Below are positions 45,747-53,545 of a DNA stretch of 64,000 nucleotides, piece after piece. The position numbers and the translations under genes are program-made. The first letter of the stretch is position 1. Every line of letters starts with the position of its first letter. Below the pieces are notes generated by a model. It did no database searches. It was not told the origin of the DNA and was given only the letters and a program-made list of their open reading frames with translations. The stretch comes from Bradyrhizobium ontarionense (GTDB taxonomy: Bacteria > Pseudomonadota > Alphaproteobacteria > Rhizobiales > Xanthobacteraceae). Location of the stretch: contig NZ_CP088156.1 in assembly GCF_021088345.1 (NCBI RefSeq), positions 7,121,001 through 7,185,000 of the forward strand, given 5' to 3'.

Positions 45747-46460
45747 TCAGTTCGTCGCCTTGGCGTCACTGACCAGCGTCGGCTTCTCGATGTAGGTCTC
45801 CGCGAAGATCTTCTTCAGGTTCTCGATCTTCGGCAGGTCGTTGTAGGCAATATAGGGCTGGCTCGGGTGCAGCGTCAGGTAGTCCTGATGGTAGGCCTCG
45901 GCCGGGTAGAACGCCTCGAGCTTGCCGATCTTGGTCACGATCGGCTTGCCGAACACCTTGGCCTTGTCGAGCTGGGTGACATAGGCCTCGGCCACCTTCT
46001 TCTGTGCCTCCGACGTCGTGAAGATCGCCGAGCGATACTGCGGACCGCTGTCCGGGCCCTGGCGATTCAGCTGGGTCGGATCGTGCACGACCGAAAAGAA
46101 GATCTGCAGGATCTTGCCATAGGAGATCTTCTTCGGGTCGTACTTGACCTGGACCGATTCCGCGTGGCCCGTGCTGCCGCTCGACACCGTGCGGTAGTCG
46201 GCCGTCGCCTTGGTGCCGCCGGCATAGCCGGACACCGCACTGACCACGCCGGCCGTGTGCTGATAGACGCCCTGGACGCCCCAGAAGCAGCCGCCGGCCA
46301 CGACAGCGGTTTCGAGCCCGTCGGATGCCGGCTGATCCTGGGCCGGGGGCGGGATCACCACCGCCTCCTCGGCAGCGTGCAGCGGCTGCCAGGCCACGAT
46401 TCCGGCCGCCATGGCGCCGATCACGGCCGTCTTGAGCAGAATGGAGCGGGTGAGGCGCAT
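45747..46460 (-). CDS. msrA: Peptide-methionine (S)-S-oxide reductase, exported
   Basis: 237 residues from ATG 46460, with GAGGAT upstream. A signal peptide covers about 1-29 (LLKTAVIGAMAAGIVAWQPLHAA), so it acts in the periplasm. The catalytic motif is GGCFWG with Cys58. TGHAESVQVKYDP, FFSVVHDPTQLNRQGPD, GPQYRSAIF and AYHQDYL follow as in MsrA. No other Cys is present, so no internal resolving residue exists; reduction must use an external thiol partner. It precedes msrB. Together they repair oxidised methionine. Confidence 0.95.
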   Translation of the reverse strand: MRLTRSILLKTAVIGAMAAGIVAWQPLHAAEEAVVIPPPAQDQPASDGLETAVVAGGCFWGVQGVYQHTAGVVSAVSGYAGGTKATADYRTVSSGSTGHAESVQVKYDPKKISYGKILQIFFSVVHDPTQLNRQGPDSGPQYRSAIFTTSEAQKKVAEAYVTQLDKAKVFGKPIVTKIGKLEAFYPAEAYHQDYLTLHPSQPYIAYNDLPKIENLKKIFAETYIEKPTLVSDAKATN

Positions 46461-47173
46461 CTTCGGATCCTCGCTGGGGGTGACTTGTCTCGTCTCGCCG
46501 GCCGGAACAGTGGCCCCGTCCGGCCTCTGTCGCAAGATACGTCGACGGTCTGCAGGCGTTACAGGGACCGCCACACGACTGCGTGAACGGGCCGTGGTGC
46601 GCCGTCCTGCCGGTGCGCCGCCGATTGAAGACATGATCGTTCGTTCTCGCGGCCTGGCATGCCCGAGTGATGCTGGATGCGAGCCCTCTCGAATGGTGGA
46701 GGGCGCAGGGAAGGCCGGGCGTCGACTGACACCCATGGTCCGCGTGCAACAAAAAGCACGCGGCAGAACCACAGGATCAGCCGGATCGTCCGGCCTTCCC
46801 TGCGCGACGGTTTTAACGCTTATACGGGCTCTCCCCGGGGACCGGCTGTCTTGCCCCCGTCGTCGGCGGATCATCATCACCGCCGGCTTGGCCTCAGCGT
46901 CGGGAGGCCAGGACCACACGATTTCACGTCCGCGCCATGCCGTTCGTCCGCAGGCATTTGCCCGCTGCAACACGTCGCGTCCATCGCATCACCGGCCCCA
47001 CGTTCGTGACGATCGCGAAGCGCCCCTCCAGGTGGGCCGGGATGTGCGGAAAGGTGCCAGTGATTTGCCCGACGGTGCAAGGCCTGTCGGGTTGCGACAA
47101 AATAACGCGACGGGCAACGAAGCAGGACTATCGCATATCGCGCTCTACGTATCGCCCGCGTCTGCTTCCATTT

Positions 47174-47259
47174 CGTCATGGCCGGGCTTGTCCCGGCCAT
47201 CCACGTCGCCCGGCGCCCTCGGAACGACGTGGATGCCCGGGACGAGCCCGGGCATGACA
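47174..47259. repeat. Palindromic repeat, CGTCATGGCCGGG type
   Basis: CGTCATGGCCGGG-CTTGTCCCGG-CCATCCACGTC is mirrored by GACGTGGATGCCCGGGACGAG-CCCGGGCATGAC. Each half is itself a hairpin, and the halves pair with each other. Confidence 0.75.
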
Positions 47260-47519
47260 GAATAACTAATTAGCACGCGTCCGCGCAGCGATTGCCGCAT
47301 CTATGCAAATGCGATCGCCCTGGGCAACGAAGGGGGACATGACTGTCGGCAGTAAACCGCCATTCCCGATGCGTGCGCATCGAGTATGTCCGGACTCCAT
47401 GAGCATAGCAGGTTGGTAGCGCCCGTTCGCAGGAGATGGTGATCATGCCGCGCTGCGCTGCCTCTCCTCTTGGTGAGGAGGCGCGAAGCGCCGTCTCGAA
47501 CCAAGAGGCCATTGCGAGG

Positions 47520-47567
47520 CCTCATCCTTCGAGACGCCCGCCAAGGGGTGGGCTCCTCAGGATGAGG
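47520..47567. repeat. Palindromic repeat, CCTCATCCT type
   Basis: CCTCATCCT and AGGATGAGG border an inner imperfect GAGACGCCCGCC/GGGTGGGCTCCTC-like stem. It is a short dispersed repeat unit. Confidence 0.6.
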
Positions 47568-47633
47568 GGGGAGATGGCGACCGAGGGTGTCGTAACGCAT
47601 CTCCGCCACGGTGTTGATCAGTCGAATGACCCG

Positions 47634-49040
47634 CTAGGGCTTCATGGCCGTTGCGCCTGGCACGCGGAACAGGTCGAGCAGCTGTTTCGACTTGCGCGGA
47701 TAGGCGTCGAACAGCTGGAAGTCCAGGTCCTTGGTGCCCGCGAACTTGCCGTGGCAGTTGATGCAGCCGTTCGGTTGCTGCGCGCTCTGCATGTAGGTCT
47801 CGAGCGTGGTGTTGGCGAGGAAGGCCGGCTGGCTCGGCGTGCCGATCGGCACCCCCTTGCCGGCCCATTGCGCGTCGACCAGCCGGTAGTACTGCCAGAC
47901 GTTGTCGAGCCGCAGCGTCTTCAGCGCCGCCTGATAGATCGCCGTCTTCTGGGCCGCGTTGTCGTTGAGCGGGATCACGCGCATGACCTGGGTCGGGGTG
48001 TTCGATCCTTTTGCCGGCGGCTGGTTGACCTTGCAGTCGGTGCAGCTCGGGTTGAAGAAATTGTACTTGGCGCCGGTCGGGATCGTCTGCCCCTGGGTCG
48101 GCGCATTGTCGACCTGCTCGAACGTCGCCCACAGCCATTGCGGCAGCTGGTCGGTCTTGATCACGACATGAAGGCCGACGAGCCCGAGCTTCCTCGCCTC
48201 GCAGCGCTTGGTCGCGGGATCGAACACCAGCGCGTCTGTGGTGTAGAAGCGGGTGGCGTCGTCGGGCTGGCGGCTGCCCGGTCCGCCCATCACCTTCCAC
48301 GCCGCCTTGACCTTCACCGTGGCGGAACGGTCCGTGGTGTTGGAGGACGCCGGAAAGGCGATTCTGGCGCCGCTCTGATTACGGCTGTCGTAGAACTTGT
48401 TGGTGACGACGTAGTCGTAATAGACGCGGTTGAGCTTGACCTCGTACCAGACGTTCTGCCCGTTCTGATCGACGAGACGGTTGCCGTCGGCCTCCTTGTC
48501 GCCGCCGATCAGCACGTCGCTGATCTTCGCCGTGCGCACCAGCGTGCGGCGTGCCGCGGCCGGATTCTCCCTGGCCTGGATCAGGCATTGCGGCGGGATC
48601 CGCTCGGCGGCATCGAATGGCGCGGGCTTGACCGGTGGATCGAGATAGATGTCGTCGGAATCCTTGTAGGTCTCCCACACCACCGGGCCGGTCGGCATGG
48701 TCTTCTTGCCGCCCTCGGTCATGTAGGTGAAGCCGCCGATCACGTTCTCGCGGTCGGGGACGCCGCGCTCGACGATCGGGTTCGGCGCCGGCCAGTTCAG
48801 CGCGACGAACGAGTCCCAGGCCATGTTGTCGACATAGACCTGCAGGCCGATGGCGCCGACATTCTGGGTCACGACGTCGGCCGGAATGTCCGGGCTGAAG
48901 ACGTAATAGGGCGGCGTGAACTGCCGGCCGTTGACGGTGGGGCCGGCAGGCGCGTCCGCCTGCTGAGCCTGGGCGAGCCCGCTTGGCAGCAATGCCAGCG
49001 CAGCCAATGCAATGAGCTTTTGTCTCAAATTGACCTCCAT
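47634..49040 (-). CDS. Exported monohaem cytochrome c-like protein of unknown function
   Basis: 468 residues from ATG 49040, followed by a signal peptide (KLIALAALALLPSGLAQAQQ); the ORF opens at 49115 in frame. A large beta-rich region begins with GRQFTPPYYVFSPDIPADVV. A CTDC pair lies near residue 330 and one haem motif, CINCHGK, near residue 420, close to the C-terminus. GWDSFVALNWP-like NMAWDSFVALNWPAPNP occurs early. The protein probably carries one c-type haem in the periplasm. I cannot name a family; a role in electron transfer or a peroxidase-like reaction is conceivable but unsupported. Confidence 0.75.
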   Translation of the reverse strand: MEVNLRQKLIALAALALLPSGLAQAQQADAPAGPTVNGRQFTPPYYVFSPDIPADVVTQNVGAIGLQVYVDNMAWDSFVALNWPAPNPIVERGVPDRENVIGGFTYMTEGGKKTMPTGPVVWETYKDSDDIYLDPPVKPAPFDAAERIPPQCLIQARENPAAARRTLVRTAKISDVLIGGDKEADGNRLVDQNGQNVWYEVKLNRVYYDYVVTNKFYDSRNQSGARIAFPASSNTTDRSATVKVKAAWKVMGGPGSRQPDDATRFYTTDALVFDPATKRCEARKLGLVGLHVVIKTDQLPQWLWATFEQVDNAPTQGQTIPTGAKYNFFNPSCTDCKVNQPPAKGSNTPTQVMRVIPLNDNAAQKTAIYQAALKTLRLDNVWQYYRLVDAQWAGKGVPIGTPSQPAFLANTTLETYMQSAQQPNGCINCHGKFAGTKDLDFQLFDAYPRKSKQLLDLFRVPGATAMKP

Positions 49041-49395
49041 CGGAAGACTCAGGTGATTCAACCAGTGGATTATTATCACTTGGTAATCGCTCAAAAGATG
49101 AGGCAGTTCACACATCTGAAGCTTCTCCCGGGTGATCTCTGCCGCGCCTGTCGCGTCGAACGAGGCGCCATTCCGGGCAACCGCGGACGTTCAGACAGCC
49201 CACGCTTTGTCCTGTATCGAATGGTTGCGTCCAGGTCGCGCGGTCGTGATGGCAGTCCGTGGAATTTCGACGGGATTTTTCCTGTCTCACACCCACGAGC
49301 GATGAGGCGATCGCGCCTCTGAGGGGAATGATCTCCCACGAGAGCACCCTCCAACAAACACGCGATCTCCGCACCGCAGAGATCGGAGAGCAATT
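49041..49395. other. Divergent intergenic region upstream of the monohaem and small secreted genes
   Basis: 355 nt, AT-rich between 49060 and 49110 next to the monohaem start. No FixK-like box or clear repeat was found. Confidence 0.3.
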
Positions 49396-49665
49396 ATGAC
49401 ATCTTGGAAAACCTTGACGGCAGCACTGCTGCTGTCGGCGACCGCGGCTGCGCCTGCCTCAGCCCAGGGCTCGTCCCAGGGCTGGTTCTGGGGCCAGCAG
49501 GAGCCTGCGGCATTTCAGGCCATGTATCCCAACCGCGACGTGCTGAACGGCGGCGAGTTGACGCCGGCAGGGCGCATGGGACTGATGCGAGCCTATGGCG
49601 CCGCGCCGGTGTCTCCGCCGTCGGTTCAGCGAAGCCCGTATGATCGGGTGCCGCAGCGGCGATGA
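49396..49665 (+). CDS. Small secreted protein, paralogue A
   Basis: 89 residues. A signal peptide ends about residue 24 (TAALLLSATAAAPASAQG). The mature part contains EPAAFQAMYPNRDVLNGGELTPAGRMGLM, closely matching EPAAYEAMHPERDVLNGGALTPAAQAEL of the protein at 52007-52258. The C-terminus is basic and Pro/Ser-rich. A ribosome site GGAGAGCAA lies before ATG 49396. The function is unknown. It is one half of a duplicated segment whose other part is the ppk2 remnant at 49864-50010. Confidence 0.72.
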   Translation: MTSWKTLTAALLLSATAAAPASAQGSSQGWFWGQQEPAAFQAMYPNRDVLNGGELTPAGRMGLMRAYGAAPVSPPSVQRSPYDRVPQRR

Positions 49666-49717
49666 CGCATCGGATTGGGATCGCGCGCCAGACGGTCGGC
49701 GTTTCGTGCCAGTCTGC

Positions 49718-49853
49718 AGGGTGGGCAAAGCAGCCGCCGCAAGGCGGCAGCGTGCCCACCGTCGATCGGCAAGCTCATCATCAGGATGGCGGGCACGGCG
49801 CCGCTATGATCTCGCGTGAGGAGAGAGCTCGGCTGCGCCTTTGCCCACTCTAC
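49718..49853. repeat. Degraded palindromic repeat, AGGGTGGGCAAAG type
   Basis: AGGGTGGGCAAAG at the left and CTTTGCCCACTCTAC at the right are the same arms as in the serC-serA repeat, with a mismatch and a longer interior (CGTGCCCACCGTCGATCGG region). Confidence 0.6.
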
Positions 49854-49863
49854 GTGACGGGCC

Positions 49864-50010
49864 TCAGCTCGTGTGCTCCTCGCGCTCGTGGATGACGCTG
49901 GCACGGCCGACGATGAGGTCGTCGACACGGCCGATGTGCGAGACGGCCTTGCCGGCATAGGGCAGGGAATGCAGCACGCAGCGCATCGCGTTCAGCCGCG
50001 CGCTTCTTGA
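49864..50010 (-). pseudogene. Fragment of ppk2 (last 48 codons only)
   Basis: Read on the minus strand it gives ARLNAMRCVLHSLPYAGKAV and then SHIGRVDDLIVGRASVIHER, ending EEHTS. The intact ppk2 ends with the same block (HSMPYAGKDVSRIGHVDDLI, then EEHAN). Similarity stops sharply at about 50010, where the intact gene continues into SDDKK and this copy does not. No start codon or kinase motif remains. It lies beside the small secreted paralogue A, in the same convergent order as paralogue B and the intact ppk2. Confidence 0.85.
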
Positions 50011-50045
50011 GGGGGGCTGCGTATGGGGGTCTTCTTGAGATCCAG

Positions 50046-50072
50046 CGCGTGAACAAGCGGCTTGTTCACGCG
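50046..50072. repeat. Perfect 27-bp palindrome next to the ppk2 fragment
   Basis: CGCGTGAACAAGC is followed by one G and its exact complement GCTTGTTCACGCG. It lies 36 nt past the breakpoint of the ppk2 remnant and 174 nt before the LysR gene. It may be a regulator site or a scar of the event that truncated ppk2. Confidence 0.55.
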
Positions 50073-50245
50073 ACGCGGTTGGCGCTGGAGTGACGAGCAT
50101 TCACCGCCCGCAACAGGAAAGCGGGCGGCAGTCGCCCCAGGTTACAGCCGGGACATGGCCTGCATCCGGACGACCAATTGGCACGACGGGCCGTCGCACA
50201 GCCGGCGTCTCGACCCCAGCGCGTCATTACCATACACTACCCGGC

Positions 50246-51139
50246 ATGCGACGCCTTCCCCTCCGAGACATCGAAGCCTTCGTGGCCGTGGCCCGCGCCG
50301 GCAGCCTCGCGCAGGCGGCTGTGGCCATGAATTTGAGCGTGCCGGCACTGAGCCGTCGCATTCAGCAGCTCGAAGCTACGTTCGGCGTGCGGCTGTTCGA
50401 GCGACAGCCGCGCGGGCTCGTGCTCACTGCGGCAGGCGATAGCTATTTTGCCGCGCTCGATCCGGCCTGGCGAAGCATGACCCAGGCGACAGAGGCGCTG
50501 CGCAGGCAGGAGGACGATGCCGGGCTCACCGTCAGCGTGATGCCGACCTTCGCGGCGAACTGGCTGATCCCGCGACTGCCACGTTTCCAGGCGCAGCACA
50601 GGACGGTGCAGATCGTATTGCAGACATCGGCCGAGATCGAGGATCTCCATGCGCGGTCCGAGCTCGACTGCGCGATCCGGCTGGGGCGGGGACCGTGGCC
50701 GGGGGTCACCAGCGAACCGCTGCTGGCGGTGGATGCGGTGCCGGTGCTGAGCCCGCAATTGCGTGATCGGCGCGGCATCCCGCGGCATCCGCGCGACCTC
50801 GTCAACGCCAGGCTGATCTGCACCGACCACCAGATCGAATTCTGGCAGGAGTGGTTCGCCGCCTCCGGCATCGACGCCGCGCCGACGGACTGCCTCGTTT
50901 TCGACAATCTCCAGGTCGTCTACGAGGCCGCGAGCGCCGGTATGGGTATCGCGCTCGGGCTCGATCCGGTGGTGCGGCCGTTCATCGACGCCGGCCGGCT
51001 CGTGCCGTTGTTCGCCGAGCGCGTGCGCCTGCCGCGGCAGTTTCATCTCGTGCGCCGGAGCTCCGCCGACGGGAAGGCCCGCGACTTTGCCGTGTTTCGC
51101 GATTGGCTGTTTTCGGAGGCCGCGCGCTTCGCCACATGA
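50246..51139 (+). CDS. LysR-family transcriptional regulator
   Basis: 297 residues from ATG 50246; the ORF opens at 50090 but the HTH starts immediately here: RDIEAFVAVARAGSLAQAAVAMNLSVPALSRRIQQLEATFGVRLFERQ. A substrate domain follows from about 90 (LTVSVMPTFAANWLIPRLPRFQAQH, DCAIRLGRGPWPG, VYEAASAGMGIALG). This is the GcvA-type branch. The GST gene follows 107 nt later on the same strand, so the regulator may control it. No divergent partner lies upstream; the neighbour is a pseudogene. Confidence 0.9.
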   Translation: MRRLPLRDIEAFVAVARAGSLAQAAVAMNLSVPALSRRIQQLEATFGVRLFERQPRGLVLTAAGDSYFAALDPAWRSMTQATEALRRQEDDAGLTVSVMPTFAANWLIPRLPRFQAQHRTVQIVLQTSAEIEDLHARSELDCAIRLGRGPWPGVTSEPLLAVDAVPVLSPQLRDRRGIPRHPRDLVNARLICTDHQIEFWQEWFAASGIDAAPTDCLVFDNLQVVYEAASAGMGIALGLDPVVRPFIDAGRLVPLFAERVRLPRQFHLVRRSSADGKARDFAVFRDWLFSEAARFAT

Positions 51140-51246
51140 CGCGCAGGCTACGGCTTGCGCTGCGCTGAAGCCTCGGAGGCGAAAACTGAATGGTGCCGCA
51201 ATTCCCGGCCGCCTAACATGAGAGCGCCCGATCACGCGAGACGACC

Positions 51247-51891
51247 ATGCCGCGCTACCGCCTGCACTACTTCCCCGAATCCGGCAACAGCTACAAGCTG
51301 GCCCTGATGCTGACCCTGTGTGGGCAGAGTTTCGAGTCGGTATGGACCGATTTCGGCGGCGGCATCACCCGCACTGCCGCGTGGCGCGCGAACGTCAATC
51401 CGATGGGCGAGATTCCGGTGCTGGAGGAGGACGGCGTGCGGTTGACCCAGACCGGGCCGATCCTGCTCGAGCTGGCCGCGCGCTACGGCAGGTTCGGCGG
51501 CGCTGACGCGCGTGAGCGCTTCGAGATCCTGCGCTGGCTGTTCTGGGACAACCAGAAAATGTCCGGCTTCATGGCGACCTATCGCTATCGCCGCGCCTTC
51601 ACCCCGCAGCCGGACGAGAAGGTGCAGGGATTTCTGCGCGCACGGATCGACGACTTCCTGTCGATCCTGGCGGGCGAAGTGGCGCAGCGCCCCTTCATCA
51701 TTGGCGACAGGCCGACGGTCGCCGACCTCTCGCTGTGCGGATATTTGAGCTTTCCGGTGGAGGAGAGCGGCTATGATCTCGCCGCGCGTTTCCCGCCGGT
51801 CGCGGCGTGGCTGCAGCGTATCGCCGCGCTGCCCGGTTGGAAGCCGCCATATGATCTGCTGCCCGGACAGCGGCTGCAGCGTTACGTCTGA
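51247..51891 (+). CDS. Glutathione S-transferase family protein
   Basis: 214 residues. The N-terminal thioredoxin-like domain reads YRLHYFPESGNSYKLALMLTLCG, WRANVNPMGEIPVLEEDGVRL and TQTGPILLELAARYG, the glutathione site. The helical domain has FIIGDRPTVADLSLCGYLSFP. It follows the LysR gene, likely its regulator. It is not a near copy of the GST at 14059. Relatives detoxify electrophiles; the substrate is unknown. Confidence 0.87.
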   Translation: MPRYRLHYFPESGNSYKLALMLTLCGQSFESVWTDFGGGITRTAAWRANVNPMGEIPVLEEDGVRLTQTGPILLELAARYGRFGGADARERFEILRWLFWDNQKMSGFMATYRYRRAFTPQPDEKVQGFLRARIDDFLSILAGEVAQRPFIIGDRPTVADLSLCGYLSFPVEESGYDLAARFPPVAAWLQRIAALPGWKPPYDLLPGQRLQRYV

Positions 51892-52006
51892 GACACGGAC
51901 GCGATCACGAACGGCCGTCGGCTCGCGCAGTCGTGATTGGGGGGCCGCTTTCGCCTGCCTACATCATCGCTTGCACGAATTACGTGCGGAGCAGGGAGGA
52001 CCAATC

Positions 52007-52258
52007 ATGATCGCATTCAGGAGCCTGGGGGCAGCTCTGCTGATGTCGACGCTGGCGGCCACCGCGGCATCGGCGCAATTCTCCGAGCCGGCGGCCTATG
52101 AGGCCATGCATCCCGAACGCGACGTGCTCAATGGCGGCGCGCTGACGCCGGCGGCGCAGGCGGAGCTGGCCCGCCATGGCACGCAGGCCTTTCCGAATGC
52201 AAATGCAGCGATGCCGCCGGCCGACTCCGTGAGGCCGCATCGGCGTCATCGGCGCTGA
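52007..52258 (+). CDS. Small secreted protein, paralogue B
   Basis: 83 residues from ATG 52007 with GGGAGGA upstream. The signal peptide ends near residue 23 (ALLMSTLAATAASAQ). The core EPAAYEAMHPERDVLNGG is shared with paralogue A at 49396. It ends with a basic His/Arg-rich tail (RPHRRHRR). It converges with ppk2, with 11 nt between the stops. The function is unknown. Confidence 0.72.
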   Translation: MIAFRSLGAALLMSTLAATAASAQFSEPAAYEAMHPERDVLNGGALTPAAQAELARHGTQAFPNANAAMPPADSVRPHRRHRR

Positions 52259-52269
52259 GCGCGGCGCTC

Positions 52270-53397
52270 TCAGTTCGCGTGCTCCTCGCGCTCGTGGATC
52301 ACGCTGGCGCGGCCGACGATGAGGTCATCGACATGACCGATGCGCGAGACGTCCTTGCCGGCATAGGGCATGGAGTGCAGTACGCAGCGCATCGCGTTCA
52401 GCCGCGCGCGCTTCTTGTCGTCGGACTTGATCACGGTCCACGGGCAGTCGGCGGTGTCGGTGGAGAAGAACATCGCCTCCTTGGCGCGGGTGTAGTCGTC
52501 CCATTTGTCGAGCGAGGCAGTGTCGATCGGCGACAGCTTCCACTGCTTCAGCGGATGCGCCTCGCGCTCCTTGAAGCGGCGGCGCTGCTCGTCGCGGCTG
52601 ACCGAGAACCAGAACTTGATGAGGTGCATGCCGCTGCGCACGAGGTTGCGCTCGAACTCCGGCACCTGACGCAGGAACTCGTCGTACTCCGCCTGCGAGC
52701 AGAAGCCCATGACGCGCTCGACGCCAGCGCGGTTGTACCAGGAGCGGTCGAACAGCACGATCTCGCCGGCCGTGGGCAGGTGCTCGACATAGCGCTGGAA
52801 ATACCACTGGCCGCGCTCGACGTCGCTCGGCTTGTCCAAGGCCACGACGCGGGCGCCGCGCGGATTGAGATGCTCCATGAAGCGCTTGATGGCGCCGCCC
52901 TTGCCGGCGGCGTCGCGGCCCTCGAACAGCAGCACCAGGCGCTGCCGCGCATCCTTCATCCAGTTCTGCAGCTTCAAGAGCTCGGTCTGCAGGACGAATT
53001 TCTGCTCCTCATAGTCCTTGCGGTACATGCGGAATTTGTAGGGGTAGCCGCCCTGGCGCCAGTTGTCGGCGAGCTCGTCGGAGGTGTGGCGCTTGTCGGG
53101 CTTGGCCTTGCCCTCGATCAGCGCCTTCATCAGCTTGGCATCGTCGGGCGCGGCACCGTCCAGCATCGCCTTGATCGGCGCAGAGTTGGCGTCGAGGGCC
53201 GGCGGTCCGTTCAGCACGGTCTCGAACGCCGACAGCCCGGTGATCTGCGCGGCCTGCATCGATTCGTCGATCAGCGACTGCGCGATCGGATCGAGCTTGG
53301 CTGCGGATTGCTTTCGCGCGACGGGGGCTATAGCGGCCGCGCGCTTGGTGCGCCGGCCATTGGAGTCCTTGCCCTTCGCTTTCTTGGAGCTTGCCAT
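52270..53397 (-). CDS. ppk2: Polyphosphate kinase 2 family protein
   Basis: 375 residues. Transfers phosphate between polyphosphate and nucleotides. After a basic Lys/Ala-rich N-terminus of 100 residues, the single kinase domain has Walker A FEGRDAAGKGGAIKRF near residue 157, the DRSWYNRAGVERVMGF lid/Walker B block near 217 and FSVSRDEQRRRF. Motifs PYAGKDVS and SVIHEREE close it. This is the class I-like single-domain form. A FixK-type palindrome lies 81 nt before the start, so expression may rise in low oxygen. The C-terminal 48 codons are duplicated as a pseudogene at 49864-50010. Confidence 0.93.
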   Translation of the reverse strand: MASSKKAKGKDSNGRRTKRAAAIAPVARKQSAAKLDPIAQSLIDESMQAAQITGLSAFETVLNGPPALDANSAPIKAMLDGAAPDDAKLMKALIEGKAKPDKRHTSDELADNWRQGGYPYKFRMYRKDYEEQKFVLQTELLKLQNWMKDARQRLVLLFEGRDAAGKGGAIKRFMEHLNPRGARVVALDKPSDVERGQWYFQRYVEHLPTAGEIVLFDRSWYNRAGVERVMGFCSQAEYDEFLRQVPEFERNLVRSGMHLIKFWFSVSRDEQRRRFKEREAHPLKQWKLSPIDTASLDKWDDYTRAKEAMFFSTDTADCPWTVIKSDDKKRARLNAMRCVLHSMPYAGKDVSRIGHVDDLIVGRASVIHEREEHAN

Positions 53398-53471
53398 GCG
53401 ATACCCGCTGCCTGCCGTGGGTCTAACAGAGATGTGAATCGTTTTTTATCCGCCAAGGACGCTGCGTCAGG

Positions 53472-53485
53472 TTGACGTGGATCAA
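53472..53485 (-). promoter_or_regulatory. FixK/FNR-type box upstream of ppk2
   Basis: TTGA-CGTGGA-TCAA (minus reading TTGATCCACGTCAA) is a full match to TTGA-N6-TCAA. Its centre is 81 nt before the ppk2 ATG and it lies between the stop of the helicase gene and ppk2. Confidence 0.65.
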
Positions 53486-53545
53486 AGGGCCGCAGGAATG
53501 GCGCCAGAGCGGCAAGCAAAATTGCATCGAGCGGTAAAGCGGTGG

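Larger units (their letters stand above)
46461..47633. other. Repeat-rich, gene-poor stretch between msrA and the monohaem gene
   Basis: About 1.17 kb without a convincing gene. Open frames on both strands (for example 46937-47257) are rich in Arg/Pro/Ser and have no ribosome site. It contains at least two palindromic repeats. The stretch from about 46560 to 47150 resembles long dispersed non-coding repeats often mis-annotated as hypothetical proteins in Bradyrhizobium. Confidence 0.5.

Noticed and set aside
46937..47257. Hypothetical protein in the msrA upstream gap
   Set aside because: It runs through a palindromic repeat, is Arg/Pro-rich and has no ribosome site.
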